NCBI GenBank assembly: GCA_031769625.1
Contig: JAUIMM010000534.1
Span: 5,730,001-5,794,000 of the forward strand
Direction: 5' to 3'
Origin: Taudactylus pleione
Lineage: Eukaryota > Chordata > Amphibia > Anura > Myobatrachidae
DNA: 64,000 nucleotides
Both the position numbers and the translations under genes were made by a program. Numbering within the stretch: position 1 is the first letter of the stretch; the number at the start of each line of letters is the position of its first letter. The notes beneath the pieces were generated by a model that was given only the letters and a program-made list of their open reading frames with translations, was not told the origin of the DNA and searched no databases. Below are positions 10,561 to 22,258 of the stretch, in pieces.

Positions 10561-10625
10561 CATCACATAATAAAACTTAATAGCTTGAAGATTTAAACCC
10601 GTGCACCGCCGGTTACTTCAGCTAG

Positions 10626-11367
10626 TTAAACATAAAGGTGAAAGCTCCTGGGACAACATTGCCCCATCGTCACACTGTGGGTGGAATGATAATGTTGCAT
10701 ATGCAGACTACAATATAGATTTGTAGAGGTATATGTAAGGAGTTTGTTCTAAGAATTGCATTATACCACGTACCTGACCGACATCTTTGTACTATGCGCA
10801 TGTGCTCAGAACTTTATGGTTCAGCAGCTGCTGTTCATCACATTCCCAAGACGTGTATTCAAAACTACATACAGTACATCACAACTCAGTGATACAGAAA
10901 CACTGTGGATTCCTGTTCATCCCGTGACTACCTTGTAAATAGTGCCTCATAACTTATTCACATTGCAGCCATTATTCTCACCATCTGATTTTGAGCATGC
11001 CTTCACCTGCCTCACCTATGTCTCACCCACATGTCCAGAGTTCCTGCTGGAGCTCGCAGCTGCTTGCTGGGAGAATGATGCCTCACAGAAGTGGGGCTCT
11101 GGGTTTATGTGACCTGGGCCCCATCCCACAAGGGACAATCTTCAATCATCATTGAATTGCCCTGTAGGCAGAAGGGATGAGGAGAAAGAGCGGGCAGGGT
11201 CCCAGCAGGAGGCAGGGCTACCCCCAGCACAGGGTACAGCCTTGACTCCTGCAATGTACAGTACAATGACAGATATAGGAGGGATGGAGCTGCTACAGTT
11301 AACTTTCAGAGATGTACATTAAATTATATTGACCCAGTCTGTATCGTTGTATATACAGTATATGTCT
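10626..11367. other. no recognisable gene
   Basis: No supported coding or repeat structure between the Helitron and hAT copy 2. Confidence 0.4.
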
Positions 11368-11524
11368 GTTTAGATTAGGGGTGAGCGGGTTCGGATTTCT
11401 GAAATCCGAACCCCCCCGAGCCCCCCCGATCCGAGTCCGATCCGAGTCAGGCTCGACTTTTCCCGCCTGACTCGGATCTGAAATCGAGGCAAAACGTCAT
11501 CATCCCGCCTTCCGAGTCTCGCGG

Positions 11525-11575
11525 GTTTTGGATCCTATATAAGGTACCCGCGTCGGCGCCATTTTCTCACTCGGC
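11525..11575 (+). promoter_or_regulatory. putative transposase promoter with TATA box, copy 2
   Basis: CCTATATAAGG at 11534-11544 is followed by CGTCGGCGCCATTTTCTC, identical in layout to the other copies. Upstream is TGACGT on the complementary strand (AAACGTCATCATCC near 11492), a CRE-like half site. Confidence 0.55.
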
Positions 11576-11890
11576 TGTGGACAGTGAAGAGGGAGGGTGG
11601 GAGTTAGGGCTGTGTAGTGTAGTGTAGTGTAGTGCTGCTGTTGTCCACTACTTCAAAGTCCATAGGGGCTGGCTGTGTTGTGCTGTGCTGCTGTTGTTAA
11701 TAGGGGCTGTGTCCACTACTTCAAAGTCCATAGGGGCTGGCTGGACTGTGTTGTGCAGTCAGTTCTCCATAGGGGCTGTGTCCAATCCAAAGTCCTGTGC
11801 AGTGTCCCAGTCCTAAAGGAGTGCTGTAGTGTTGTCCAGGGGGTGCTCTGTCCATCAGGGGTGCTCCCCCCAAGTGCTAAAAAAATAATA

Positions 11891-13532
11891 TATTTTCTGT
11901 GTTTGTGAATTGTGTGCGAAGTAGCCGCACGTGCATCAACAAAGTAGTGCCAAGCGTGCGCCTGTGTCATAAGTAAAGGGCCGGCTGGCTTGACCGTTAA
12001 AGGGTGCTATAACCCCCGAAAGTACACTCCAGTCCAAACCAAAAAAAAATTATTTTCTGTGTTTGTGAATTGTGTGCGCAGTAGCCGCACGTGCATCAAC
12101 AAAGTAGTGCCAAGCGTGCGCCTGTGTCATAAGTAAAGGGCCGGCTGGCTTGACCGTTAAGGGTGCTGTAACCCCCGAAAGTACACTCCAGTCCAAACCA
12201 AAAAAAAAATTATTTTCTGTGTTTGTGAATTGTGTGCGCAGTAGCCGCACGTGCATCAACAAAGTAGTGCCAAGCGTGCGCCTGTGTCATAAGTAAAGGG
12301 CCGGCTGGCTTGACCGTTAAGGGTGCTGTAACCCCCGAAAGTACACTCCAGTCCAAACCAAAAAAAAAATTATTCTCTGTGTTTGTGAATTGTGTGCGCA
12401 GTAGCCGCACGTGCATCAACAAAGTAGTGCCAAGCGTGCGCCTGTGTCATAAGTAAAGGGCCGGCTGGCTTGACCGTTAAGGGTGCTGTAACCCCCGAAA
12501 GTACACTCCAGTCCAAACCAAAAAAAAAATTATTTTCTGTGTTTGTGAATTGTGTGCGCAGTAGCCGCACGTGCATCAACAAAGTAGTGCCAAGCGTGCG
12601 CCTGTGTCATAAGTAAAGGGCCGGCTGGCTTGACCGTTAAAGGGTGCTGTAACCCCCGAAAGTACACTCCAGTCCAAACCAAAAAAAAAATTATTTTCTG
12701 TGTTTGTGAATTGTGTGCGCAGTAGCCGCACGTGCATCAACAAAGTAGTGCCAAGCGTGCGCCTGTGTCATAAGTAAAGGGCCGGCTGGCTTGACCGTTA
12801 AGGGTGCTGTAACCCCCGAAAGTACACTCCAGTCCAAACCAAAAAAAAAATTATTTTCTGTGTTTGTGAATTGTGTGCGCAGTAGCCGCACGTGCATCAA
12901 CAAAGTAGTGCCAAGCGTGCGCCTGTGTCATAAGTAAAGGGCCGGCTGGCTTGACCGTTAAAGGGTGCTGTAACCCCCGAAAGTACACTCCAGTCCAAAC
13001 CCGAAAAAAATTATTTTCTGTGTTTGTGAATTGTGTGTGCAGTAGCCGCACGTGCATCAACAAAGTAGTGCCAAGCGTGCGCCTGTGTCATAAGTAAAGG
13101 GCCGGCTGGCTTGACCGTTAAGGGTGCTGTAACCCCCGAAAGTACACTCCAGTCGAAACCTAAAAAAAAAATATTTTCTGTGTTTGTGAATTGTGTGCGC
13201 AGTAGCCGCACGTGCATCAACAAAGTAGTGCCAAGCGTGCGCCTGTGTCATAAGTAAAGGGCCGGCTGGCTTGACCGTTAAGGGTGCTGTAACCCCCGAA
13301 AGTACACTCCAGTCCAAACCAAAAAAAAAATTATTTTCTGTGTTTGTGAATTGTGTGCACTGTGGCTGCACGTGCATCAACAAAGGAGCAGCGCCAAGCG
13401 TGCGCCTGTGTCCCATAAGTAAAGAGCCGGCTGGCTCATTTCTTAAAGGGTGGTGTAACCCACAAAGTGCACTACTCTCCAGCAAAAATAAAAAAATATT
13501 TTCTGTGTTTGTGTGCGCTTTAGCCGCACGTA
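11891..13532. repeat. array B minisatellite in copy 2, ~10 units of 160 bp
   Basis: The landmark GTAGCCGCACGTGCATC occurs at 11921, 12081, 12241, 12401, 12561, 12722, 12882, 13042 and 13202, an almost exact 160-bp period. Diverged units follow near 13362 and 13523. Central units are nearly identical, indicating recent expansion or homogenisation. Confidence 0.95.
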
Positions 13533-13552
13533 TATATATCAATATAACATAA

Positions 13553-13880
13553 ATGGAGGACCAAACTTTCTCCGATAAAAATAAAATAGGGAAAGATTAA
13601 AGAACCTCTTCCTCCTAGTGCTGTTGCTGCTGGGAGTTGTTCATCATCCCAGAGAGGAAGTAGGAACATCACTACTTTTACTAAACAATTGACCCTCCAA
13701 CAGTCCCTAGCGATGAGGATGAAGTACGACAGCAGTCATCCTGAAGCAAAACGTATAACTGAGGCCTTGACTGCTATGTTGGTGTTAGACGTGCGTCCGG
13801 TATCCGCCATTAGTGCAGTGGGATTTAGACAATTGATGGAGGTAGTGTGTCCTCGGTTCCAAATCCCGTCTAGATTCCAC
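13553..13880 (+). pseudogene. transposase N-terminal fragment, copy 2 (frame broken)
   Basis: It begins at the family ATG (MEDQTFSDKNKIG) but has an early stop or frame change: GAAAGATTAAAGAACC replaces GAAAGATCAAGAACC, ending the frame after about 13 residues. Downstream codons still match the family (TLQQSLAMRMKYDSS ... FQIPSRFH) up to the array A junction at 13881. The BED finger and catalytic core are deleted, as in copies 1 and 4. Confidence 0.85.
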
Positions 13881-15026
13881 CTGCATCCTCAAAGCAGCAG
13901 CGACAAGCGTGCGTCTGTCTGTTAAAGGGTGGTGACACCCTCAAAGTGTGCTACACAAACAATTAAAAGATTGTTCTTTTTTTTTCTGTCTTTGTGAATT
14001 GTGTGGGCTGTAGCCGCACCTGCATCCTTAAAGCAGCAGCGACAAGCATGCGTCTGTCTGTTAAAGGGTGGTGACACCCTCAAAGTGTGCTACACAAACA
14101 ATTAAAATATTGTTCTTTTTTCTGTCTTTGTGAATTGTGTGGGCTGTAGCCGCACCTGCATCCTTAAAGCAGCAGCGACAAGCGTGCGTCTGTCTGTTAA
14201 AGGGTGGTGACACCCTCAAAGTGTTCTACACAAACAATTAAAATATTGTTCTTTTTTTTTCGGTCTTTGTGAAATGTGTGGGCTGTAGCCGCACCTGCAT
14301 CCTTAAAGCAGCAGCGACAAGCGTGCGTCTGTCTGTTAAAGGGTGGTGTAACTCTCAAAGTGTTCCAAAAAATAAAAAACTATTTTTTTAATGTGTTTGT
14401 GACTTGTGTGCGATGTAGCCACACTTGCATCCTCAAAGCAGCAGCGACAAGCGTGCGTCTGTCTGTTAAAGGGTGGTGACACCCTCAAAGTGTGCTACAC
14501 AAACAATTAAAATATTGTTCTTTTTTTTTTGGTCTTTGTGAAATGTGTGGGCTGTAGCCGCACCTGCATCCTTAAAGCAGCAGCGACAAGCGTGCGTCTG
14601 TCTGTTAAAGGATGGTGACACCCTCAAAGTGTTCTACACAAACAATTAAAATATTGTTCTTTTTTTTTTCGGTCTTTGTGAAATGTGTGGGCTGTAGCCG
14701 CACTTGCATCCTTAAAGCAGCAGCGACAAGCGTGCGTCTGTCTGTTAAAGGGTGGTGACACCTCAAAGTGTTCTACACAAACAATTAAAATATTCTTCTT
14801 CTTTTTTCTGTCTTTGTGAATTGTGTGGGCTGTAGCCGCACTTGCATCCTCAAAGCAGCAGCGACAAGCGTGCGTCTGTCTGTTAAAGGGTGGTGTAACC
14901 CTCAAAGTGTGCTCCACAAACAATAAAAATATTCTTTTTTTTTTCTGTCTTTGTGAATTGTGTGGGCTGTAGCCGCACTTGAATCCTCAAAGCAGCAGCG
15001 ACAAGCGTGCGTCTGTCTGTTAAAGG
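13881..15026. repeat. array A minisatellite in copy 2, ~9 units of 129-140 bp
   Basis: AAAGCAGCAGCGACAAGC repeats with starts near 13900, 14030, 14166, 14306, 14436, 14574, 14714, 14852 and 14990. It joins transposase sequence at CCAC|CTGCATCC on one side and TAAAGG|ATTACATCGG on the other, the same junctions as in copies 1 and 4. Confidence 0.93.
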
Positions 15027-15415
15027 ATTACATCGGTGACAGCATCCAAGTAGGCATGTCAGACAGTCCGTACCTGTACTGGCAGGAAAAAGAAGCAATT
15101 TGGAGGTCCCTGTACAAACTGGCTCTATTTTACCTGAGTTGCCCCCCCTCCAGTGTGTACTCCGAAAGAGTGTTTAGTGCAGCCGGGAACCTTGTCAGCG
15201 AAAGGCGTAGGAGGTTGCTTCCACAAAATGTGGAGAAGATGATGTTCATAAAATGAATTATCAACTCTTCCAGGGAGACCAGCCTCCAGAACGTACAGAG
15301 GGACCTGTGGTTCCAGCAGGGACGAATTAATACTCTGTGAGGATGAGGATGTACACACTGAAGAGGGTGAGGAATCGGTGGATGAGGAGGATGAGGATGA
15401 CATCTTGCCTCCGTA
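15027..15415 (+). pseudogene. transposase C-terminal fragment, copy 2
   Basis: It encodes the stretch from DYIGDSIQVG to MMFIK, including the SERVFSAAGN motif of the hAT dimerisation/catalytic region. It then stops because of the shared one-base loss relative to copy 3. The following acidic-tail sequence survives as DNA up to the ancestral stop at 15413-15415. It is a remnant only. Confidence 0.85.
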
Positions 15416-16155
15416 GAGCCAGTTTGTGCAGGGACACATTAATTGCCAGCTTGTTTTGTGGGGGCCCAAACGAACTAATCATTTCAGCCACAGTTGTGTG
15501 GCAGACCCTGGCGCTGAAATGATTGATTTGTTAAAGTGTGCATGTCCTGTTTATACAACATAAGGGTGGGTGGGAGGGCCCAAGGACAATTCCATCTTGC
15601 ACTTCTTTTTTTTCTTTGCATTATGTACAGTTTGGGGCCTAGTTTTTCTAACTGCCATCCTGTCTGCCACTGCAGTGTCACTCCTAGATGGGTCACGTGT
15701 TTGTGCCGCCCACTCGTGTCGCTTAGCATAGTCATCCAGCTACCTCGGTGCAACCTTTTGGACATGAAAACACTATTGTAAGGTGTGAGGTGTTCAGAAT
15801 AGACTGGAAATGAGTGGAAATTAAGGTTATTGAGGTTAATAATAGCATAGGAGCAGAGAAACCAACAAATTCTGTGATTTTAGCTGTTTTTATGCTTTTT
15901 TTTAAAAAAATACAGATCCAAAACACAAAACCCAGAACCCAAAACACGGAAGGGTGGTTTTGGCAAAACCAATCCAGATCCAAAACACGAAGAAAGATCC
16001 AGATCCAAAACCAAAACACAAAACACGAAAAGTGGCCGGTGCACACCCCTAGTTTAGATATGTGTTTGTGTAACTGTATATATGTGTTTATGTAACTGTA
16101 TATATGTGTCTTTGTAACTCTGTATATAAGTGTCTGTATAAGTGTCAGTAATCAT

Positions 16156-16673
16156 CAGTGACGTGTGGTGAGCTCAATGGCTGGGGAGGTACACATGGAG
16201 ATGGGTCTGAGTGCTGGGAGCCTGTCTCACCTCCTTACTCACTGTAACTCTCCCCTCATTACACTATGCTTCAGTGTCCATTGATTCTCCTACATGCATC
16301 AATGTGCCTTCTCTTGCTGCTGCTGACAGCTCCAATCTCTAAACACTGCAGTGCACTTCCTGGTCACATGACACATCTAAGGTGTCGATTAGTGCTCAAG
16401 CACGCCCACCTACTCAGAGGCATGCCTCTATTATCTGTCTTTCTGTGCAGCTTACTGCCCGTGGTGTGGCTGCCTCATCTCTCATCTCCCTGCAGTCTCA
16501 GGAAGCTCCACAAAACTGGTGAGTGTTAATTATGAAACGATTACAATAAACAAAGAAGAGGTTTATAAGTTATAAGTAAATTCTTTGTATTATTCTAATC
16601 ATTTTTATATCAAATCTCAGTAGTACAACAGGGAGGATCTGCCTCCCCTGTCTACCCTGACTGTTCGTCCCTG
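16156..16673. mobile_element. hAT-type miniature element, near-perfect TSD
   Basis: It starts CAGTGACGTGTGG and ends GTTCGTCCCTG. Flanks GTAATCAT (16148-16155) and GTAATTAT (16674-16681) differ at one base. No coding capacity. Confidence 0.6.
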
Positions 16674-16681
16674 GTAATTAT

Positions 16682-18830
16682 AGGCATGTATATGGGGTCA
16701 AAAAAAGAAAGAAATAAGTGGGCGCTACCAATGTATGTCACCAATTAAGCTGAAAAAAGTATATACCACTTCTGCTGCCCCCACACAGTGGATCTGGAAA
16801 TCCACTTAATAGCAATCAAGATCAGAAATATAGAAAAGAAATGGGAGCGCTGACAGCGGCTGCTGGTTTAAAAAATTAATGATTTTATTATATATAACAC
16901 TATTTCCAAAAAATTAAAAACATCAAATAATGGAAATACAGATGAATATAATTAATTGGGCTTTAATGCCACATAGTATAAAGCATGGAGCCGGCTCCAC
17001 CATATAATATTAATTATTATCAATATGAAGATACTTCAAAAAGACTTCTGCAAGATACTCTTCCTATAACATACACATTATGATAAAACGGAGCGTGAAA
17101 TAAAAGTCACTGGTCACAGCCTATTAGTATGGATTAGTTGCTTGTTAGTATTGATATCCACTTATACCCAGTTAGTCGAGGGTTAATGAAAAGTGAAGAA
17201 AACAACGCAGCTCTTTCCACAAAGATTAGAATGCAGTGTTAGTAATATAGTGGAAAATAGGTAATTCCTTTAGTGAATGTATTACCATCCAATCATTTTC
17301 AGTAGACAAAGCAGGGTATACTGTGGCAGTTAACCTCTACCCCAATCCCAGAGGGAGGAAACTCATGCAATTATCGTCTGCTCACAAAGGTAGAAGCGTG
17401 ACAGCCAAAAAGTTTTTACCACTTAGTGCACCATGTGGTCCAGAAGTGCATGCGTCCTCAAGCAGAGGGACCTCTACTCCTGGATCCTGGCACTTCTTAC
17501 CACTCTCAGTGGACCAGTCGACTGGATAGATAGGCTTCTAATCGCTGCTGGCTGGTACCCGCTCCGTCTATTCACTGCTGCACGCTGGCTGGCAGCCGCT
17601 CCGTCACTTCCGGTGGTATATTTCCGGCTTCCGGTATGCGTGTCACCTGCGTTCCACGAGTCACCTGACCCGTTTCTCCGCCCAATGACGCGGCGGTTTC
17701 ATCAGAGGATGGCTCTAGGTTCATTGGTGCTCCATTATATCCCTCTAGAAATGTCCGGATTGGTTGCTTTTCAATCTCAATTAAAGATTAACTCCTGACA
17801 TGACACAGCATTATCTAGTGACGGAATAAACAGTCTACACATACATATTATAATAAAACACAAACTATACAATCTATATATCTCTATAGAGATTATATCT
17901 CTCCTAAAAATATATATCCGGATTGATTACTTTGAATCTCATTTACAGATTAACTCCTGACATACCTCATATTGTCTAGCAGCAGGATAAACAGTTTGCA
18001 CATGCAACTTCTGGAAAAACATACATTATACAATTTATATATCTTTACAAAGTTGTTTATATAAATTATTAATTATCTATCTATCATTCTAATTTTCTAA
18101 TATTCCTCAAATATTCTACCCTAAGGTGCCTACTCATAAGGTCCATATATATTAGTACTGGACCTATATGTTTATAAAAACCCTATATATATAATACCTA
18201 AATAGTAATATAAACATAAAAATATACTTGACAATGGAAAACAATGTAAATCCTACTCTATGTGGATACACACTGTATAATAAATAATCTAAATAAGAAA
18301 CAAGTTAAAAATAAAAAATATATATTAATAAATTATTATAACTTAAAATAAAATAATAATAATACAAAAACATATCTTAGGGTCCTGAGCCCCTCATGGA
18401 GATATCTACTGATACACAATAATAGAGATACCTTAGAAAGGCACATGCCACACTGAATATATAAACACTCATAACGATCAATATTTCTATAGAATCATTC
18501 CAACTATATAGATGTAAAGATCAACAAAGATAAACCACCTTCTAGATATCACATGGGGTGGAATAGAATGACTGCATAGTCCAAACCTGAATTCTCAATA
18601 TCTGGAAACATAGGAGGTTCCGATTAATCAAATACGGGATGGTTCACATGATGTCTACTAATCGTACAATAATCTAAGTCGCCTAATTCAAATGGTATAG
18701 CTAATGAACAATAACCTTGATGTTATTATATATAGCACTATAAATATCCAGCATAAATCATCTAAATAACCAATATCACATGCTATAAAGGAAGGCTATA
18801 GGATTTTAGAAATTGTTCAGTTCATATGGG
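16682..18830. repeat. AT-rich repeat region with an internal ~170-bp duplication
   Basis: No gene seen. TCCGGATTG(G/A)TT-CTTT-AATCTCA-TT-AGATTAACTCCTGACAT-TCTAG-G-ATAAACAGT occurs near 17755-17905 and again near 17920-18080, a diverged tandem duplication. Both units run into long TATATA-rich tracts. CCGGTGGTATATTTCCGGCTTCCGG and GACGCGGCGGTTTCATCAGAGG stretches near 17610-17710 look like repeat consensus, not exon. A few ORFs of 68-121 codons here lack recognisable motifs. Confidence 0.5.
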
Positions 18831-19135
18831 GTTAGTAGTGGGAAACCTCATGGACGCAGAGTTTGAGGACGCGGCGATGGGCTGATCCTGTATTGAGCAG
18901 CTTTATTTTTTTTTTATTGTTATATTTACTTTGACATTTGTCCAACTTAGCCTGGTGCAGAAAGGCAGCGTCCATGTCATTTGTGCACAACAGGACCCAG
19001 AGCTGTAACAAGGGCTCTGAGCGCCCAGTGCTGGCCCTGTCCCCTTTGCGCATGATGTCATCATGTCACACATAGGGGACAGGGCCGCCAGCACCCAGAA
19101 GTGAAGTAATCGGGCCGCCAGCACCCAGAACTGAA

Positions 19136-19519
19136 GTAATGGGGCCGCCAGCACCCCTTGTGGTAGGGTCTCGTGGCCGCAAGCCCCAGAGAGATTTCGG
19201 CTCTAACAGAGCCGGAATCTCTCCACTGACATCACTTGTGATGTCAGTGGGGCCGGCCCCAAACGGAGGCGTTCTCATGGGTACACCTCCGTGTGGTCAG
19301 CCACCCCCCCCCGGCCCGCCCACCAAAGGGGTCGTGCTGTCACTCAACATCGACAGCATGCCCCCTTTGGTGCGAGACCCGGAGCGATGGATTGCCTGTC
19401 ACTATCTGGGTCTCGCGTATGCGCACGACGGAGCCGACTCCGCCGTGCGCATGCGCTCTGGGCCACCATCGACCTGGTTGCGAGCGCTCAGTGCTTGCGA
19501 CCGGGTCTGAATCAGGCCC
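19136..19519. mobile_element. 5'-truncated Harbinger-like MITE
   Basis: The right end GGGTCTGAATCAGGCCC matches the GGGCCTGATTCAG family. The body matches the element at 42570-42925 over CTTGTGGTAGGGTCT, GGCCGCAAGCCC, the palindrome CACTGACATCAC...GTGATGTCAGTG (19224-19249) and GCGAGCGCTCAG. No left terminus was found; upstream are three tandem ~34-bp GGCCGCCAGCACCCAGAA units (19083-19150). Confidence 0.6.
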
Positions 19520-19526
19520 ACAGTCT

Positions 19527-19768
19527 GTGCTACGCCGTATATATGATTATTTGGTAATAATTTATAGGAGACTGGGATTAACCCACTGTGATATAAAACT
19601 CATTACCGTATAATAATATTAAAACGGCACCACTTTTTCCAGTCTTTAGTAAGAATTGTCTTACTGACATATACATATATAATACTTGTTTTAATTGGTG
19701 ATGTAAGGACACTACATGTGACCACATCATTACTAACATTATGATACAGAAGTTTTTTTCTTAATATT

Positions 19769-19807
<39 letters not shown>

Positions 19808-20440
19808 TATACATACACATACTATTAATAGTTATGTTTTAGATAAATTAAATAAGAGTGACCCCTAATAGAGTTTTTTCTTAATTCTACCCTTCCTCTC
19901 TGCAGGACAGATCCATGTTCTATGTATTCATTACATTACTCCATGGTAGCACCACCAACAATGTTTAATTAACACCGAGAATTTATTTCCACAATAATGC
20001 ATTGTGACTAATATATATTTTTCCTGATATATTTTTTCATGATTTAATAGACCTGTGCAGAATCACCTCTTACTGGTACCCATCATACATTGAGAAAGAG
20101 TCAATGTATGATGGTTACCAGTACCCCAAAAAATCAGTATATAGCATGCTCAATTTCTGGCTCACATAACCATGTACAAAAAGAACAGAAAACGTAGTAA
20201 CTTAGAGAAAACAAAAACTAAAATAATGGGTGGTGAGAACATCCCAAAACTATTAACTGCTGACCATGACATACTGTAGGTCAATTTCCCTGTATACCAT
20301 AATAGAACAGTACAACTGTTCAACACATCTAATATGTTTTTTATTGTTTGTAAATTAAGGTTTCAGATATAAATATCACAATAATTACTCAAGTTGACTT
20401 AATAGGTACCAATTGGATTAAAAAACTTTCATTACATTAG
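19527..20440. other. AT-rich stretch with (TA)n and a strong hairpin
   Basis: (TA)n lies near 19773-19805. A hairpin with 22-nt arms and one mismatch, ACTGGTACCCATCATACATT(GA) at 20072-20093 and its complement at 20101-20122, has a 7-nt loop. Nothing coding. Confidence 0.5.
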
Positions 20441-21350
20441 TTTGGACTGGACCAGGAAGGGATTTAATGTATGGCCAAACTTTTTATAGAATATCTTAAC
20501 CCCAACTTCAATATTTAGTAGAGTCATCCACCATTTAAAGTATATAATGCCGATAATATAATATTTTTGAAGCTCTGAAAGAGGCAAGATTAGAAGAAAT
20601 CCGTGTCATAATATAGCTTTTCCAAAATGAGGGTGGCAGTAAAACTCTTACACTGGGGTGTTTGCCCGTTCCCATTTCAATAAAGCATTTCCTTTAGGCT
20701 GGGGAAATATAAGCTCTATTCAATATCCTCAGGTGGGTTTCCTGGAGCATCGCTGAACTCAAAGTTTTCATAATTGAATCATTGTAGCATAAAACGATGC
20801 TCTGGTCCACAAAATCTGGGAGATCTTAATGCCAACATTGCACCTTAGTGGCTCAAAGACGTGCTACATCGGATTCTAAAAATTCTAGGTGTAAGTAGAA
20901 AATTCTAAATAGATTTGAGTGAGAAAAGACTCATACCTCATTCAGTCTGTCTGGGTTCTGAATGGGGGGGACCAGGGGGAATAATGACAAAGTATATAGT
21001 GGCATGCCTGTGAGAACTTGAAAATTTTAATTGTGAAGTCCAAACTGGTACATCAATTTCTTGGAACTAAACATGAAGTCACCAGGGTGGAATAAATCTT
21101 TTATAGACATGATGCCCTTTTGTCTACAGAACTTGTAAGTAGAGGCTTTTATAGAAGGAGGGAAGGCAGGCATACCCCATAGTTTAATATAGCTGGAGAA
21201 CCTAGGGTTGTGTTGCAAATTTTTATTGATGTGGGACCACAGTTCATAGGTGTCTTTAAAGAGAACGTTATGCTGAAGGGATGTGATGAGAGTTTTAAAA
21301 TGATGCTGGAGCAAAATGGGAAACAAGTACTTCTTTGTCTTCGACTAACT
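20440..21350 (-). pseudogene. L1/Tx1-type LINE ORF2 C-terminal relic
   Basis: On the minus strand the open stretch 21027-21326 reads LWSHINKNLQHNPRF, then WGMPAFPPS, then GIMSIKDLFHPGDFMFSSKK and LMYQFGLHN. This is the order of motifs that follows the reverse transcriptase domain in L1/Tx1-group ORF2: a W-x-N-P block, a W-x-x-x-G-I-x-x-(I/L)-x-D-L-F block, then an S-F-x-x-L-x-x-x-F-x-L block. Further downstream on the same strand, with stops and frame changes, are ASKILYYRHYIL and GVKIFYKKFGHTLNP, which resemble the K-x-x-Y-R-W-Y and W-x-x-V/L-G-x-x-x-x-P stretches of the same region. The endonuclease and catalytic RT parts are absent and it is not functional. Confidence 0.55.
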
Positions 21351-22250
21351 TGCTAATTAAATGTTCACGATCAAGCATACAATCTGAAATATATCTAAAG
21401 AAGCAGATTGTGAGAAAGCCAAAATATTTGGGACACATCGGACTCCGTGTTTTTGGGAAGGAACGACTTGTTCCTAGTCAGTCTGGGTTTTTAATTACAG
21501 ATCCTCTTACATCTAGTGTCCATACGACATGTAGCACTACCTGCTACTCACGCCTGCTGTGTCACAGCTTGGCGTATTAACTTGCACCATAGCGTATTGA
21601 GTCGCATCATAAAGTACTGAGACACAGGAAAAGCTGGAAAGTTTTATAGAGCTTTCTGTCCACTACATGTTACTTTTCCTAAACTGCACTGTTCATGTGT
21701 CAAATAGCCAATGCAGTGTCTGTAGCACTGCCCGCTGATTGGCTGACAGAACCTGCCATTCGGTACGCTATAGTACAGCGTGTTCTCATTCAGTGTGTGA
21801 GCCGCCAATTACTGTCCGGGCATGCAAGATGCCGGAACAGGCTGGCTGGGACCCCTTATTATAACATGACCCCTTATTTTACACTATCAACCCCACGTGT
21901 CTATAGTAAGATCCAAGCCTGCGTTCGGTGCGCTATAGCCTGCGGCATTGAGCAATACATTTTGTAATCAATATTATATTATCTACAATATATATTTTTT
22001 TAATGTTAGTTTTGCACGGCCCTGAATGGCACTTGTGGTGCAGTATACAGCATCCATGCCTCTGTCGCTTAGTATTTGGGGTGACTGTTTCACATAGATT
22101 CAAGCCCTGAGGCACTGAGTTATGTGATTTTGTAATCAATATTATGTTATCTGCAGTATACATTTCAGTTTTGCACGTGTAACATTTGGCAATCAAAACA
22201 CAAATTCACTGTTCATTTCTATGCAATGCCACAGTCACCTCCCCCTTAAA
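21351..22250. other. no recognisable gene
   Basis: TTTTGTAATCAATATTATAT(T) near 21960 and TTTTGTAATCAATATTATGT(T) near 22130 form a direct repeat about 170 bp apart, with partly shared context (TATTTTTT...GTTAGTTTTGCACG and ...CATTTCAGTTTTGCACG). A degenerate two-unit tandem repeat is likely. Nothing coding. Confidence 0.45.
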
Positions 22251-22258
22251 CTGCTATA

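Larger units (their letters stand above)
9063..10625 (+). mobile_element. candidate non-autonomous Helitron
   Basis: The left end is A|TCTACTATATATATAAAATA, with the 5' TC and AT-rich start typical of animal Helitrons. The right end is GATTTAAACCCGTGCACCGCCGGTTACTTCAGCTAG|T: a short imperfect hairpin (AACCcG...CgcGGTT type) shortly before CTAG, with insertion between A and T and no TSD, as expected for the class. The body holds a Harbinger-like insertion (9184-9656) and a large minisatellite (10005-10560). No Rep or helicase coding was seen, so it would depend on a partner element. Confidence 0.6.
11376..16051 (+). mobile_element. hAT copy 2: non-autonomous element, 4676 bp, perfect 8-bp TSD
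   Basis: It is inverted relative to copies 1 and 3. It starts TAGGGGTGAGCGGG and ends GGTGCACACCCCTA. The target duplication GTTTAGAT is at 11368-11375 and 16052-16059. On the plus strand the order is terminus, TATA promoter (11534-11544), array B (about 10 units), transposase N-fragment, array A (about 9 units), transposase C-fragment, then the GTGTTTTGG-rich terminus in reverse complement. It has the same internal deletions as copies 1 and 4 but different array lengths. Confidence 0.93.

Noticed and set aside
11891..13532. CRISPR array
   Set aside because: Regular 160-bp spacing looks array-like, but the whole unit is repeated with no unique spacers, and the context is a eukaryotic transposon.
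11891..13542. 70-residue ORFs repeated every 160 bp and a 161-residue ORF in array B
   Set aside because: The period of 160 is not a multiple of three and each ORF overlaps the next in another frame. They are by-products of the tandem repeat.
17600..17710. CpG-rich promoter or exon near the CCGGTGGTATATTTCCGGC stretch
   Set aside because: It is embedded in repeat-like sequence with no ORF, splice signal or TATA arrangement. A repeat consensus is the simpler reading.
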